A stretch of DNA of 64,000 nt, from assembly GCA_903813345.2 (NCBI GenBank), contig CAIIXF020000005.1:19225375-19289374 (forward strand), written 5' to 3'. Shown in pieces: positions 1-11,406 of the stretch. Position 1 is the first letter of the stretch. Each line of letters starts with the position of its first letter. This DNA is from Owenia fusiformis (lineage: Eukaryota; Annelida; Polychaeta; Sabellida; Oweniidae). The translations under genes and the position numbers were made by a program. The notes beneath the pieces are model-generated. The model did no database searches. It was given only the letters and a program-made list of their open reading frames with translations, and had not been told where the DNA came from.

Positions 1-290
1 GGCTGCTGTTCAGGGTATGGTGGTTGGTTTTTGGCAGTCAGCATTTGTAACAAATGGCAGGTAGTGATATTTTGCATGTTAATACCTTGTTTGTTATGTC
101 ACCATCGGAAATGGTGATATATTGTTATAGTCTCCAACTTTTTGGTGGACAGTGTATGGCATTTGGGGGTCAGCGTTCGGTGGTCGGTATCTAACAAATG
201 GTGGCTGGTCCATTTAGCATGTTAATGCCTTGTTTGATTTTGTAAGCATAAATTAGTTGGAAGTATTGTATGGTTATATAGCTTTATTAC
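1..290 (+). repeat. Dispersed repeat fragments (family R1)
   Basis: GT-rich sequence with two partial copies of one motif series: 'aacaaatggcagg', then a TGATATTTTGCATGTTAAT-like block, then a 'cttgtttg' block, with 'ttatagtctccaac' between them. The same series recurs near 3540-3735 (+), near 12020-12140 on the opposite strand, and as a fragment near 45735-45790. No reading frame is supported. It is a degenerate interspersed element of unknown class. Confidence 0.5.
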
Positions 291-950
291 CTGCAAACAT
301 TTGCTTAAAGATGATCTTGATGAAGTACATGTAATAGGTAACCTTAGGTTGCCTTTGATCCTTCAACAATGTATTAACTGATGATTCTGTGCAATTGTTT
401 TATGTTTGTAGAAGAAGAATATTCCATATATCTCGGAGGATACATAAGTGAGGTTAAGTTCAATGTTTTTAAAAGAACGTGTTTGTGAATGTGTAATGTT
501 ATGTCAGATTAATTCCCAGGGATTACTGTTCCCTTCTCAAATTTTTACAGAGATCTAATTGCAATTATTTCTTTTCCCTATACCTTTATATTCCATTAGG
601 CAATTCAAGTAAAAGCTACAAAGGAACGAACTAATCCCTGGAGGATCACAATTCTACATGTTCATGCTCAAGTTCTCTTAAAAGTGTAGCATTTACCTCC
701 CTATAGTATTGTATCTTAATTTCAACATTTACCAGTAATAATTTCCCTGTGTGAATTAAACACATGCTGTTACATCCTAAACATTCCGGTATTATTCAAC
801 ATGTGTGTCTATCATATATTTTCAGGATGTATTGCTGATAATTGCTTGTTTCAAATAGCTGGTCTGGTGTGATCATTTGAATTGGGATGAGCAATTTAGA
901 AACAGAGAAGCAGTTAATCTGTAGAAATCTACATTCAGAGAACATCAGGT
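291..950. other. Non-coding, no recognised feature
   Basis: AT-rich intergenic sequence. I found no coherent reading frame, repeat or RNA gene. Confidence 0.4.
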
Positions 951-952
951 TG

Positions 953-1036
953 AATTGGACACATCAACCATTAAATTGGACACATCAGCCATCAAATTGG
1001 ACACATCAATCATCAAATTGGACACATCAACCAAGC
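953..1036 (+). repeat. 21-bp minisatellite, four units
   Basis: Four near-identical 21-bp units with the core 'aattggacacatcaacc'. Because 21 is a multiple of three, one frame stays open and would read as repeated NWTHQPS heptads. The frame is only 68 codons long and lacks any recognisable domain, so I treat this as a tandem repeat and not a gene. Confidence 0.85.
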
Positions 1037-1040
1037 ATTT

Positions 1041-2060
1041 TGATTGAAAATTCAAACCATAAACAGATGCTTATTGTTTCTCAGGTTTTGTAATCTTTTA
1101 TAAATTTGTTCCCATAAATGCGGAACCTAGAATTATAGACATTGTGTGCGGAAATGATTTATGGACGAAACACATGCTAGATATTATTTGTCTGGTTTTA
1201 TTAGTTTGTAGCATGTTTTCTGAAATAGCAGTAAACAATCTATGCTCAAATGAATCTAGGAAAATATAAAAACATTTTAGTTTTGTGAGAATTCTTTTCA
1301 CCGGACTCGTTGAAGTAATACAGATATCCTGTTTTTGATTTCTTGGAGTTGAAAATAAATTTGACATTAAATCTTGCAGTGTATTATGACGTAAATCATT
1401 AAGCAAGGCTTATTGTAATTGAAGGAGGAACTTATTGGCATCGTTTGTTTGCAGTTACAGTTAATGATGAGCATAAAATGGTATCTAGTATTATAATATA
1501 GAATAGTAGGCATATTTATTTCATCATGAGTGTCATCCCCATGAGGTGAAGTATGCTCAAACTGAAAATCAACTGTGATTGGAGAATAGAATGATGAACG
1601 TCAGTTCTAAACTAATATCCAACTGAGCCGTATATAAAGGCTGTCTGATCAGGAGAACTCATTGATGCTGATAGATGCTTGATCAATATGATCATTTAAA
1701 GAACTGCTGAGTGATTAGAAACTAAAGGATGATTTAGTTGTAGCAAGGATCTAGTACTTGAACATAATATAGAAAGTAGGTACTTTAAAAAATAAACTGA
1801 ATTTTTATAGATTAAAGGAGAACCAAAAGAACTTTTAAGAGATTTTATATTAGATTGGACTTGAGGACACTCCTTTGTTTTCTTCTATAAGTTAATGTTA
1901 GAGTGGTGAAAGAGGACAATAAAACCTAAACAGGGCTTGAAAGATAGGAGGTTGCTGTTAACTATAAATACATGTACTTCTAAAAATTTGGAGCAATTTA
2001 TTACATATTAACTATGTAAATCTACAATTACTTTGAACGGAAAGAAAATACAGCCAGAAA
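1041..2060. other. 5' flank of the GPCR gene
   Basis: AT-rich DNA upstream of the receptor frame. It presumably holds promoter and 5' UTR (inference). A TATATAAAGG-like string near 1631-1640 could be a TATA box about 420 bp upstream of the start codon. A start codon in good context is reached at 2061 (preceded by 'gccagaaa'). No upstream coding exon is evident. Confidence 0.3.
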
Positions 2061-3263
2061 ATGTTTCGAAACAAAAGCCATTTTGACCAGGGATATTTCT
2101 TTGTTGACCCTATGTCAGATGAACTAAATATGAATATGAGTCAAAATATGTCATCAGACGAAATTGATCCTTGGCAGATAAATATTTACAATGAATATCC
2201 AGTGATGACTAAACTCGTTCGCAACATGCACACTTATTTCTTGCCGTTTCTGATTACAATTGGACTTACTGGCAACACACTGAGTGCTCTGGTGTTCACC
2301 AAGACATATCTCAAAACAATATCATCAAGTGTGTATTTAACAGCCCTGGCAGTATCCAATAATGGCTACTTGATTTCGGTGTTGACATTGTGGATGGACA
2401 CAGAACTGAAATGGCCTTTGTACCACCAGAAAGATTGGTGTCCCACAATGGTTTTTCTGAATCATTTATGTGACTTCCTGTCAGCATGGTTCGTCGTTAG
2501 TTTTATGGTGGAGCGATACATCGCCATATTTTATCCACTTAAACGACCAGAGATGTGTACATCATTTCGAGCTAAGATTATATGTGCTGTTATCACATTT
2601 ATAGGCCTGTCCCTCTATGTGTGTACAACATGGACCAATGATGTCTTACACACGCCATATGGTTCTGTTTGCCTGCCCATTAATCCAAAGTATGAAAATA
2701 TCCACTTTGCCATAAACTACATTGATTTTGTACTGATATTAATTATGCCTGTTCTAACTATAATCATAATGAACATCAAAATTGCCCACAAAATCTCATA
2801 TTTCTATGGGAGACAAAACATTGAAGAGTTCCGTAAGAGACATGTGGGAAAAATTACTGCTAAAACGACAAACTTAGGCAGCAGGGCACAAATTAAAGTC
2901 ACTAAAGTTTTATTGATCCTCTCTACTGTTGTTCTTTTGATAAATCTCCCTATTCGTGCAATGAAATTAAGGAGCACCATCCTGTCCATTCAGGACCAGG
3001 ATTGGAGGGAAAGCACTCTTGAATATCTTTGGCAAACCTTTTTTAATATTCTCTATTACTCCAGCTTTTCCATTAACTTCATAATATATTCAATTTGCTC
3101 AAAAAACTTTAGACGGGCCTTGGTTAGATATGCTTGGCAAAGAAAATATAGGACAATGAGTTTTTTCCGACGAAGGCGAACTTTTTTATTTAGGCGTACC
3201 CCTAGATCTGTGCCTACAGAACAAAGAAACATGCTAGACACTCCTTCACCAAACCCATCGTAG
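2061..3263 (+). CDS. Rhodopsin-type (class A) GPCR, peptide-receptor-like
   Basis: Single-exon frame of 400 residues, a normal length for a class A receptor. The N-terminus (about 1-57) has no obvious signal peptide but three N-glycosylation sequons (Asn4, Asn25, Asn29). Seven hydrophobic segments follow. Landmarks: GLTGN in TM1 (Asn72 as 1.50), Cys127 before TM3 with a Cys in the GSVCLP loop for the usual disulphide, E-R-Y at 151-153 after TM3, a TM5 proline in LIMPVL, LINLP in TM6 in place of CWxP, and NFIIY in TM7 in place of NPxxY. The usual TM2 Asp appears as Asn (LAVSNN). The tail is Arg-rich (RRRRTFLFRR). The set resembles the invertebrate FMRFamide/GPR139/TRH-like peptide receptors expanded in lophotrochozoans (family knowledge). 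The ligand is unknown. It should act at the plasma membrane through G proteins. Intronless structure suggests either an ancestral single-exon receptor or an old retrocopy with an intact frame. Confidence 0.9.
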   Translation: MFRNKSHFDQGYFFVDPMSDELNMNMSQNMSSDEIDPWQINIYNEYPVMTKLVRNMHTYFLPFLITIGLTGNTLSALVFTKTYLKTISSSVYLTALAVSNNGYLISVLTLWMDTELKWPLYHQKDWCPTMVFLNHLCDFLSAWFVVSFMVERYIAIFYPLKRPEMCTSFRAKIICAVITFIGLSLYVCTTWTNDVLHTPYGSVCLPINPKYENIHFAINYIDFVLILIMPVLTIIIMNIKIAHKISYFYGRQNIEEFRKRHVGKITAKTTNLGSRAQIKVTKVLLILSTVVLLINLPIRAMKLRSTILSIQDQDWRESTLEYLWQTFFNILYYSSFSINFIIYSICSKNFRRALVRYAWQRKYRTMSFFRRRRTFLFRRTPRSVPTEQRNMLDTPSPNPS

Positions 3264-4217
3264 TATTGGTCGTTCATAAGACCCCTTCAGATACGCTTAT
3301 CAGGATTGCACTGATATACTGTATGGATTGAGTGATTTGAAGCCTTCTGTAATAACATGAAGTGCTTGCTGATTCTGAACATAGTGATGATGATCAATGT
3401 AACTAACAGAAAGAAATCATTCCTCATATTTTGATTAACAGCTTGCAGTTGTAGTTATCTAAACAAGGCCTGACTTTGTAATCTTTAGACTTGGAAATCA
3501 TGGGCAAATAGGTAATTCACCTTTGGGACAGCACTGCTTCTTGTGGCCGGCTGTATGTTACATTTAACATTGTTTGTTATTACATGTATGTTGCTACCAC
3601 AAATGGTGACATATTGTTATAGTCTCAAACTTTTTTGTGGTGGCAGTCAGTGATTGGTGTTTGGTGGTTGTCGTTTGGCATCTGTAAAAATGACAGGTGG
3701 TGACATTTTGCATGTTAATGATTTGTCTGATATACAAAATTAAACATGATGTTATATATTATATGGATGACCTACGTATAAGCTAAGTTATTGATGTATT
3801 TTTGTAAACAGATCAATATATTTTGTCATTACTCTGTATGTACATATTTACACCTAATTTAACTGGCACAAATGTATAAAAAATAAGCCAAAGTATTAAA
3901 CACTCACTCTGCTACATGTTAATTACTATTGGACATAAATAATATAGAATTATAAATACTTATAGCCAGAGGTCATCTGTGATGTTTTGCTCTCAATGTA
4001 AAAATCAGTTGTGCCAATGTAAAGCAGTCATGAAAAATATTTGCAGGAAAGTGGAGATTTATTAAAATCAACAAGTACAATTTTATGTGTCAAATATGAA
4101 AAATCTCAAGTAAAGAGTACAATGTACATTGTGAACTTCTCATGCTGCTAACTAGATTATAAAACAATTTTTGGAGAGAGGTTTGTATTATTAGTTCATG
4201 GCTATTACAGGATTTGG
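3264..4217. other. 3' flank of the GPCR gene
   Basis: Non-coding AT-rich sequence that should include the 3' UTR. It contains the R1 repeat fragment at about 3540-3735. I could not place the polyadenylation site with confidence. Confidence 0.35.
3540..3735 (+). repeat. Dispersed repeat fragment (family R1)
   Basis: Shares 'aaatggtgacatattgtta', 'tatagtctcaaac', 'tggcatctgtaa' and 'gacattttgcatgttaatg' with the copy at 1-290 and with the reverse copy near 12020-12140. It lies just downstream of the receptor gene and may be transcribed in its 3' UTR. Confidence 0.6.
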
Positions 4218-4265
4218 GATAAACCTGAGACTAACATAAAATATTATGTTAGTCTCAGGATAAAC
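4218..4265. mobile_element. 34-bp palindromic insertion with 7-bp target duplication (copy 1)
   Basis: The element occupies 4225-4258. Its arms are CTGAGACTAACATAAAA and the near-perfect reverse complement, with one mismatch pair at the centre. It is flanked on both sides by GATAAAC (4218-4224 and 4259-4265). A second copy at 12810-12843 differs by one base and has its own, different 7-bp duplication. Two unrelated sites, each duplicated, indicate insertion by a cut-and-paste transposase acting in trans. The element has no internal sequence beyond its inverted repeats. Confidence 0.8.
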
Positions 4266-5152
4266 TAATAAGGGAAATATCTCTAGTTACACTAGAGAAT
4301 AGGGCATATTTCTATCAGAAAATTAATGACCAGCTATTTTGGTTAATCCAATCTAATCTTGTGTTTTCTTACCCATTGTTTTCTTTCATTTACATGTAAT
4401 ATCCATTCCATGATAACAATGGATGATTATAGTATATTATAGCCCTTGGGAGAAGTTTTGGATGTAAACTTAATGCTTTGTAATTCTTGCTCGATTGATA
4501 ATTGCTCAAGTTACAGTCATCAACTTTATGTTAGCGCAAATTGAGAGCTAAGGCCCTTAAGGGCTGATCATTAAATCTTGGTGTTAGTCACAGAATATGT
4601 TTTATCCTAAAAATGAGCATCCAATTTTTCTGTAGATTTAAGATTGTAAAAAACATTAATACAATACATTTATTGTGCTGGTAATTTATCTATTTTATGG
4701 TAGGCGCAATAAAATAAATAATCTAGTTTTGCATTTTCTTTATGGAAATAAATATGACATGCATGAAAGGATGTATGATGTACTGTACTGTGTATATTTG
4801 CTGTTTAAAAAATTGTAATTAACTTTTGCATAAACATTTAACTTCAGCCTGAGAAATCCATACATTGAATTGAAAAATTATGAGCTTACAGATTAATTTT
4901 TAATTATCAAAATGATCTAATAGTATTCTTATGTAAATAATTTTTATTTGATTATTTAGCAATAAGAATTATTTGTATATGAACATTGTAATACTAAGTT
5001 GGATTACAAAACATCCTGAAGATCTATTATATATATATATTTCATGTGGCATTCACATACTCTGTTGGTATCACACTGACCAACTAATTTATCAGTACAA
5101 TAAACTTATTATATGTATATATTATATTTTGTTCTTTAAGACCTGTGATACC
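4266..5152. other. AT-rich non-coding stretch
   Basis: Very AT-rich, with a short TA run near 5028-5040. No gene or repeat was recognised. Confidence 0.4.
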
Positions 5153-5154
5153 TA

Positions 5155-6255
5155 CAGGGTGGCCCAATGAAATTGGAACGTTTTTTTATTTACTCTATCT
5201 TTATTATTGCAGGTCAATCCACAAAAATTCAGATAATGGTAAAATGATTATTTGTGAAAATATTAAAGATATATAGAAAAATATGTATGTATAATTATCT
5301 TTGGCATGTTGAAGATCTGTATACTGCGTGTGTCATGAAAAATTTCCAAATTTTCTCTGTTTAGGACCTTACTGCTGAAAATACAGTATATTTCATACCA
5401 TACAATATGTATCCTCCAAATGATCTCAACGCAATTTCCATCAATTAAAACATATGTAGTTATCTCTAGGATAAGTAATGTTAGACATGTCTCCCTTGGA
5501 AAATATAGGTTAGCTAACCTCAGCTGTTTTTCCAAACTGGCACAAAATGTCTTATATGTCTTAAAACCTATCATTTAAGCCATGTATGACTGTCAAGACT
5601 CACCCCAGACTGAATGATCGGGTGGGTGGAGGACATGTTCAGGAAACCCTTGCATTGTGTAATTAAATGTTGAGCTTGTATATTCATATTTACACAAGCT
5701 GTTGAAAATGAATTGTTCGTCAATTTCCTAAAGTATTAAAGATAATACATGACTAACAAAAAAGTGACAATAGATTGAAAAATGTTCCCGAACATGTCCT
5801 CCACCCCTCTGAACAATCAGTCTGGGCTGTATTTGACAGTCATACATGGCTTAAATGATAGGTTTTGAGACATATTGTGCCAGATTTGAAAAACAGCTGA
5901 GGTCAGTTAAGCTATATTATCCAGGGGAGACATGTTTAGCTTCATAACTACATATGTTTTAATTGATGGAAATTATGTTGAGACCATTTGAAAGGTACAT
6001 ATTGTATGGTATGAAAGAGTTGTATTTTCAGCAGTGATGTCTCAAGCAGAGAAAATTTTGAAATTTTTCATGACACATGCAGTGTACAGATCTTGACTAT
6101 GACAAGCCAAAGATAACTGTACATACATATTTTTATCTTTAACATTTTTACAAATAATCATTTTACCATTATCTGAATTTTTGTGGATTGACCTGCAATA
6201 ATAAAGAAAATTGAATAAATAAAAAAAATGTTCCAATTTTTATTGGCCCGCCCTG
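5155..6255. mobile_element. Mariner-type palindromic MITE (about 1.1 kb foldback)
   Basis: Flanked by TA dinucleotides (5153-5154 and 6256-6257). The ends are CAGGGTGGCCCAATGAAA and, from the right, CAGGGCGGGCCAATAAAA, typical of Tc1/mariner termini. Similarity between the arms continues inward for about 480 bp (roughly 5155-5640 against 5775-6255), leaving only about 130 bp of unpaired centre. No transposase frame is present, so this is a non-autonomous foldback mobilised in trans. A transcript across it would fold into a long imperfect hairpin. Confidence 0.85.
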
Positions 6256-6257
6256 TA

Positions 6258-6685
6258 TAGAAATAAGTAGCTCTCGCATATCGCAGGTGACCCAAAATGA
6301 CGAGGAAATTAAGAAAAATAAATCGAATGGTTTGAACTTTGAGGTGACCTTACAATGTTGATCTCAATACATCTCTAAGCTGGTGTTATTGATCTGAGCT
6401 TGATAAGAATTGTTGATCAAGATCAAAATGTGTTGAATACCTCTCAAGGAAAGTCATGTGAAAATAAATGTTGCCAATAAAGCATACAAACATAATGATA
6501 AACTCATTGAAAAGGGAATTTTCAAGTAGCCCTTGACTGTATGATAAAACACATCTATAACTATATAAATCTAACTTCCTATAAATAAAACTAATAAACA
6601 TGATGGATTGTTAATCTATGTTTATAAATTAGGGATCTTGTGGCATCTGTAGCTGGAAATAACAGTAATTGATGAGTTTTGTATG
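6258..6685. other. Non-coding spacer between two MITEs
   Basis: AT-rich; no coding signal, repeat or RNA gene was seen. Confidence 0.4.
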
Positions 6686-6687
6686 TA

Positions 6688-7660
6688 CGAGGGGGTATCA
6701 TTAATTAGTGAGAAAAGTACCATAACTTTTTGAAATTTGATTTAATTGAATTAATATTTTCACCAAATACTTTCTAGGTGATATGCTACATCCCCATATA
6801 GTTTGATTAGTTAACTCTAACATAGGGTGGTTTGAGAGATTTCTCTATGACGTCATGACCAGTACCCTGGAGGATTTTATGTTTTATTTCCCAGGTCCTC
6901 CATACGGTGTACCTCAATGGCTTTAAGGAATATTTTCCATTTAATCGTATAGCTCTTGGGTTAGGATCTTCTGTACTGAAGTTTACTTAAGTCCTGACAT
7001 TATATAGAGTTTAGTTATAGTGAATCTACATCCCTAGAAATCATATCTTCTATCAGTTTTGATGTTTGTCGGGATCACGATATCAGGTTTGCAACCAGAT
7101 CTGGGAGCATCAAATATTGTGTGACTTCCATATTTCAAAAGGCAGAATACAACCTATACACAGTGGGAAGCTTCTTGTTTATGCACCCCCTACTGGCCTC
7201 TGTATGTTTCTCATACCAATATTCCCTTGATTGCATTGTATTTTATTATGTAACATTGATTTATTTGAGAATTCATGCTTATTTCAGCCAATTCTGTGTC
7301 TCTGATGCCACAGTCATGTGTGTGGCATAATGTGCAAGATATGACATCAGAATTGGTTGTGTTGTCATTACAACTGGATTTACCTCAGGACAATGTGTAA
7401 ACAAGATTTGAAAAGTAACAGTCAATTTTTAAGAAATTACGTGGTAAAAAGTGCCCTGGTTTCTGTTACTTTTTAGCTGCTCCACGGACCCCTAGCAACT
7501 GTTGCCATGGTAACCGCTGTTGCTAGGTATTTCCTTGAAAAAATTAATGAGTATGTTCATTCAATACTCTTTTCGGGGATGTATATATCAATTTTTTTGC
7601 AATTGAATGAATATAAGATGCTGCTTCAAAATATTCTCACTAATTAATGATACCCCCTCG
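6688..7660. mobile_element. Mariner-type MITE with CGAGGGGGTATCA termini
   Basis: Flanked by TA (6686-6687 and 7661-7662). The terminal inverted repeat CGAGGGGGTATCATTAATTA continues for about 27 bp at both ends. The interior of 973 bp has no transposase. It carries a nested palindrome of RFX-type half sites at 7491-7527. TA duplication plus this terminus fits the Tc1/mariner superfamily by structure only. Confidence 0.8.
7491..7527. promoter_or_regulatory. Nested RFX/X-box-like palindrome
   Basis: CCTAGCAAC (7491-7499) is followed by GTTGCCATGGTAAC (7501-7514) and then GTTGCTAGG (7519-7527). The central 14-mer matches the X-box consensus GTNRCC-N-RGYAAC on both halves, and the outer pair are inverted copies of an X-box half. 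The sequence shows the match; binding by RFX factors is an inference. It lies inside a MITE, so any activity would be transposon-borne. Confidence 0.5.
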
Positions 7661-7662
7661 TA

Positions 7663-10315
7663 GCAAATGCAATTCCTATAATAACTCATTTTGATTAACA
7701 AGGTGTTATAACATCTTTGAAGTCGAAGATGATAAGAACACGGATCAGTGAAACCTTATAGACACATGTTGAATATTGAAAAATGAGCAGCTTACAGATT
7801 AATTTTTAACTTAATTTTTAACTTAATATCAGATTACTAAATATACCACTGGATAAAGTTTGTATACATATTATGTAGAAGCCATACCTCTGTTTGTTCT
7901 TTCATGTGTCTGGGCAACAACTCAAATACTAATTTTAGGATAATCAACACTGAGACAAAATCAATTTTTGAGATTTATGAGAAATTCAGAAGGAAATGAA
8001 GACATGAAATGAAAGTCTCATTTAATATTTTAATTGAAAAATGAAGAAAAGGGCAATGGTAAAACACCTAGTATAAGATCAGATAAAATTCCTAGCCTCT
8101 GAGCAAGAACACCTCAAAGGCTCATCCATTGGATGAATTCTCAAGAAGTAATTGAGACAGAATGATCAGTCAAGACAATTGCATGACAAGTCAAATGTTA
8201 AATAATGAGTTGGAAGAGGAAGAAAATATAACTGTTGAACACCTGAATGGAAAAAATGATCACCTTACACCTATCTAGAGAGGTTTTTAAAAATGGGGTA
8301 TGAGAACACCTGAAACCACTTTGTGTGATTGCATTGAACCCAGTTCCAAAATAACTCTCAGAAGGTGCAACCAAACCTAAAGATGACTGATTGCTGGAAA
8401 ACTTCCTCACTGATGATCTTACCCTCTATACTCACAAAATGTAGCTTAACAAGAAGCTTAGATAATGTGATGGCTTTAAACAAACGATACAATGTATGTC
8501 TCGTTTTGGTTAACATGAAAATCTTCATTTTCTTTTCTTTCAAAAGTTGGCACAATTTTAAAGAAGAATATTAAATGTTATGTAACAAATGTGGTCACGC
8601 ATTGTCATCCAGAGGTTGTAATTTCTGTACATGAAAAATGAAGCTGATTACATATGTAGTGTATCAAAGAAATTATTTCATTTTTGGAGGGTTCTGTTTT
8701 GGTGGTCACCCTGTAGCGGGACCTGTAGTTAGGAAACTATAAATTACAGCGGAGCCTAGTTACACTGATTAAGTACATGCAATTCAATAGTCCGGAAAGA
8801 ATGTAAATAAATTATTTATATTATCTTAATCAGTGCCAATGGAATAAATGTTATTATGTAATTTATTGGTTTAGTGTGACATGAACATACCCACCCAGAA
8901 ATGACCTTGCGAGACGATCGCCAGTCGCCACGCCCCTTATGCATGTTATGGAAGCCTGTGCTTTATCTAGTACTGCCAAATATTTTTCCATGATTAACAT
9001 TAAAGCTTATTTCACTTTGAGGTGGAATACATTTTAAGCCATTTTTTATTTACATATACTATACTTTAAGTCTCTCGTAATATAATATAATATAATATAA
9101 TATGGTATAATCTCTCATAATATAATCCTGAGTTCTAGATTTATCTGTTGTTTTCATCATTCTGCATAATATTTTAGTATAATTTGCATGTACAGCGTGA
9201 AACTTAAATAAACATTTTACTTGCTTACTTGCCTGCTTGCTTACTTGCTTGTTTGTTTGCTTACTGTAAACGCTACCCTGAAAATGGTATATGTGAATTG
9301 AAAAATGAACGCTAAAATTGGAACCCTAGTCCGATCAGGCGAAAATGCTTGTGTTCTCTTGTTTTATTAACGATTGGGCTGAAACAACATCATATGATGA
9401 AGCATGGCCTTCTATTATCTTCTTTCTAGAATTTTTAGTTGAAGGCAGAAAAGGTGAGTCTCAGAATGGATAACGCCGTTCCAGAAAATTATTTATCTGA
9501 AATAACGTATAAACGCTTCACATTAGCATTTCTAATCTCCTTACACATTTAATCAAGTCTAACATTTCTATCACTCAATTCATTCACGTTTTGTTGATAT
9601 TCAAGCAATTCCCACTAATCCCATAGAAATTGATATCATTATCTCCCCGATAATGACAAATACTACATTATCAATCACTGGCGTTATTTTGCTTTTGATT
9701 TAAAGTGGCACAAAAGGATGGAGAGTGTAAAATGATGGACTCAATCTTTACGAAACGCATCCCCATCTTTCCATTTAAGAATCTTAAAAAACAATGCATT
9801 GATGCATTATCATATCATAATACTAAAATTATTGGCATTTGGGGAAAATATATGCAATGGGGAATGCTACATGGGGCAAAAGAATATTAAAATCAAGTGT
9901 TTTTTAGTGACTTTTTGGTCGAAACTAAATTTTACATATATAAATATTACATATTCACATATATCGTGTGATAAGCAATAATTTACACCAGTACGTACAT
10001 AGCATTCATCCTCATGTTATTTTGAAAAAATTAAGAAAAGAAGTGGACTCATCAATGCATAAAAGTGGTTCAAAAATGCAATTTAAAATTTTATTTCTCA
10101 TAGAAACCAATGGTACAGTAATATTTAAAACATAATAAATTCTACTTTTCAACCTAGTTAGACAATGGAAATTGATTATTAGAGTTTAACATATTTAGAA
10201 AAGATAAGCATAGAATTTTTTCAGAGCTAATGTTTGGAACCCAAGCGATGTCACGATGTTGTCATTTTATTTTTGAAATAGTGTGTCCTTTGTTTAATCT
10301 TCACAATAACCCAGA
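7663..10315. other. Non-coding region with two microsatellites
   Basis: A (TATAA)n run lies at about 9079-9110 and a (CTTA/CTTG)n run at about 9217-9265. Near 8700 'caccctgta' resembles a lone mariner-type end with no partner found. No coding exon could be supported. Confidence 0.45.
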
Positions 10316-10682
10316 TGCGAGTAGAAATAATCTTGATTTACGTCATTAAAAATTCAAAATTCAGTCAAAGTAATATCATATTTGAAATCTACATCTAAAA
10401 TTCCATCTAGCAATGTGGTTTTAAAAAGTGTTAATCAACTTAAAAAAATTAATTTTCTTTGAAAATGTGACTTCTAGCTCGGGGAGATTCCCCATAGACC
10501 CCATGCTATAAAATCACTAAAAATGAAATATCTTTTCTTTTAGTGGACAGATAATATTTTGCTTTACTGGACATATTTTCATTAGTATAAGTATCAGACG
10601 CATAAGGGTTATATGAAAATTGAGCCACTTAAGTTGATAATATTCAAGTTTAAGGGAACTTTCTTGTATACCTGCCATGTTA
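10316..10682 (-). repeat. Inverted repeat partner A
   Basis: This segment is the diverged reverse complement of 13682-14001. Shared landmarks are GCGAGTAGAAATAAT at one end, 'ccccatagaccccatg' in the middle, and an AAGTTCC...TATACCTGCC block at the other end. The two copies are 3 kb apart and inverted. No coding potential; probably two copies of one interspersed element. Confidence 0.65.
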
Positions 10683-10899
10683 ATTGACCCGAATCAGCCA
10701 CCTGGTGGTGAAACTGGTAACTACCTACTCGCATTTGGGTAATTGTCAATGGGTTAAAAGAAATAAGTCAATAGAAGATGCTATCACTTTAGTTTTTTTA
10801 ATAAAGTTGTTTAAATATTTAAATAATTCTTCAGTATTTTATTATTGTATGTTAAAACTTGGATGGAGCAACAGTCATTTATGAAATGTCTGTTTTTAT

Positions 10900-11093
10900 G
10901 GCCTTTTTTATATGCCCCATCTAATTAATATCTGTTTGTTTTTACAACATCTTCTTATTCCAGTTCAAGAAACTGCAAGCACTGCATCTTTGGTACACAA
11001 AGATGCGAGGTTAGACTCCCATATCTCCAATTTTAAAGAAAAATTGTAAACTAAACAGATAAATTATAGAACAATTTTAACATTGATAAATAA
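10900..11093 (+). repeat. 194-bp direct repeat, copy 1
   Basis: Matches 11407-11600 with a single difference (catctaatt against catctgatt). Both copies contain the splice-acceptor-like string 'cttattccag' followed by a block around 'aagatgcgaggttagactcc'. The near identity points to a recent local duplication of about 507 bp that was only partly completed, or to small terminal direct repeats around 313 bp. Confidence 0.9.
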
Positions 11094-11159
11094 ACATTAT
11101 ATGTAATATAATGGCTTTATCAGAGAAATTGGAGTCTAGCCTCTTTCAAGGCTTAAGTT

Positions 11160-11350
11160 GGTTTTAAATATTCACGCTGGGAATTTGTGGCTTGACTAAC
11201 CAATCAGGACAGCCTTTGACCTAAACTTCTGACCAATCAGAGACCGAGAAGAAAGGATTAGATAGCGTGGGTTTTCAACAATAGGAAGACGCAACAAGAT
11301 TTCGTAAGGCTGTTTTTTTGTTTTACCACTGATATACGGCGTTTAGGTAA
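11160..11350 (+). promoter_or_regulatory. Promoter-like block with CCAAT boxes
   Basis: Two 'accaatcag' motifs (near 11199 and 11232) precede CpG-containing sequence ending in 'ggcgtttaggtaagc', which looks like a 5' splice donor. This would suit a short first exon of an unrecognised gene or transcript. No downstream coding exon was identified, so the call is tentative. Confidence 0.25.
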
Positions 11351-11406
11351 GCATATATTTTGTTTTCCCACCATCCAAATCCCCTAACACCTCCTTTGTT
11401 AGACAG

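Noticed and set aside
953-1093. NWTHQPS heptad-repeat peptide gene
   Set aside because: The open frame is a consequence of a 21-bp minisatellite; there is no signal peptide or cleavage site pattern to suggest a neuropeptide precursor.
4225-4258. Site for the window's tyrosine recombinase (34 bp, loxP-like length)
   Set aside because: The element is symmetric with no directional spacer and is flanked by 7-bp target duplications, which tyrosine recombinases do not make.
8690-8715. Lone mariner-type terminus (caccctgta)
   Set aside because: No matching left end was found nearby, and the match is too short to call an element.
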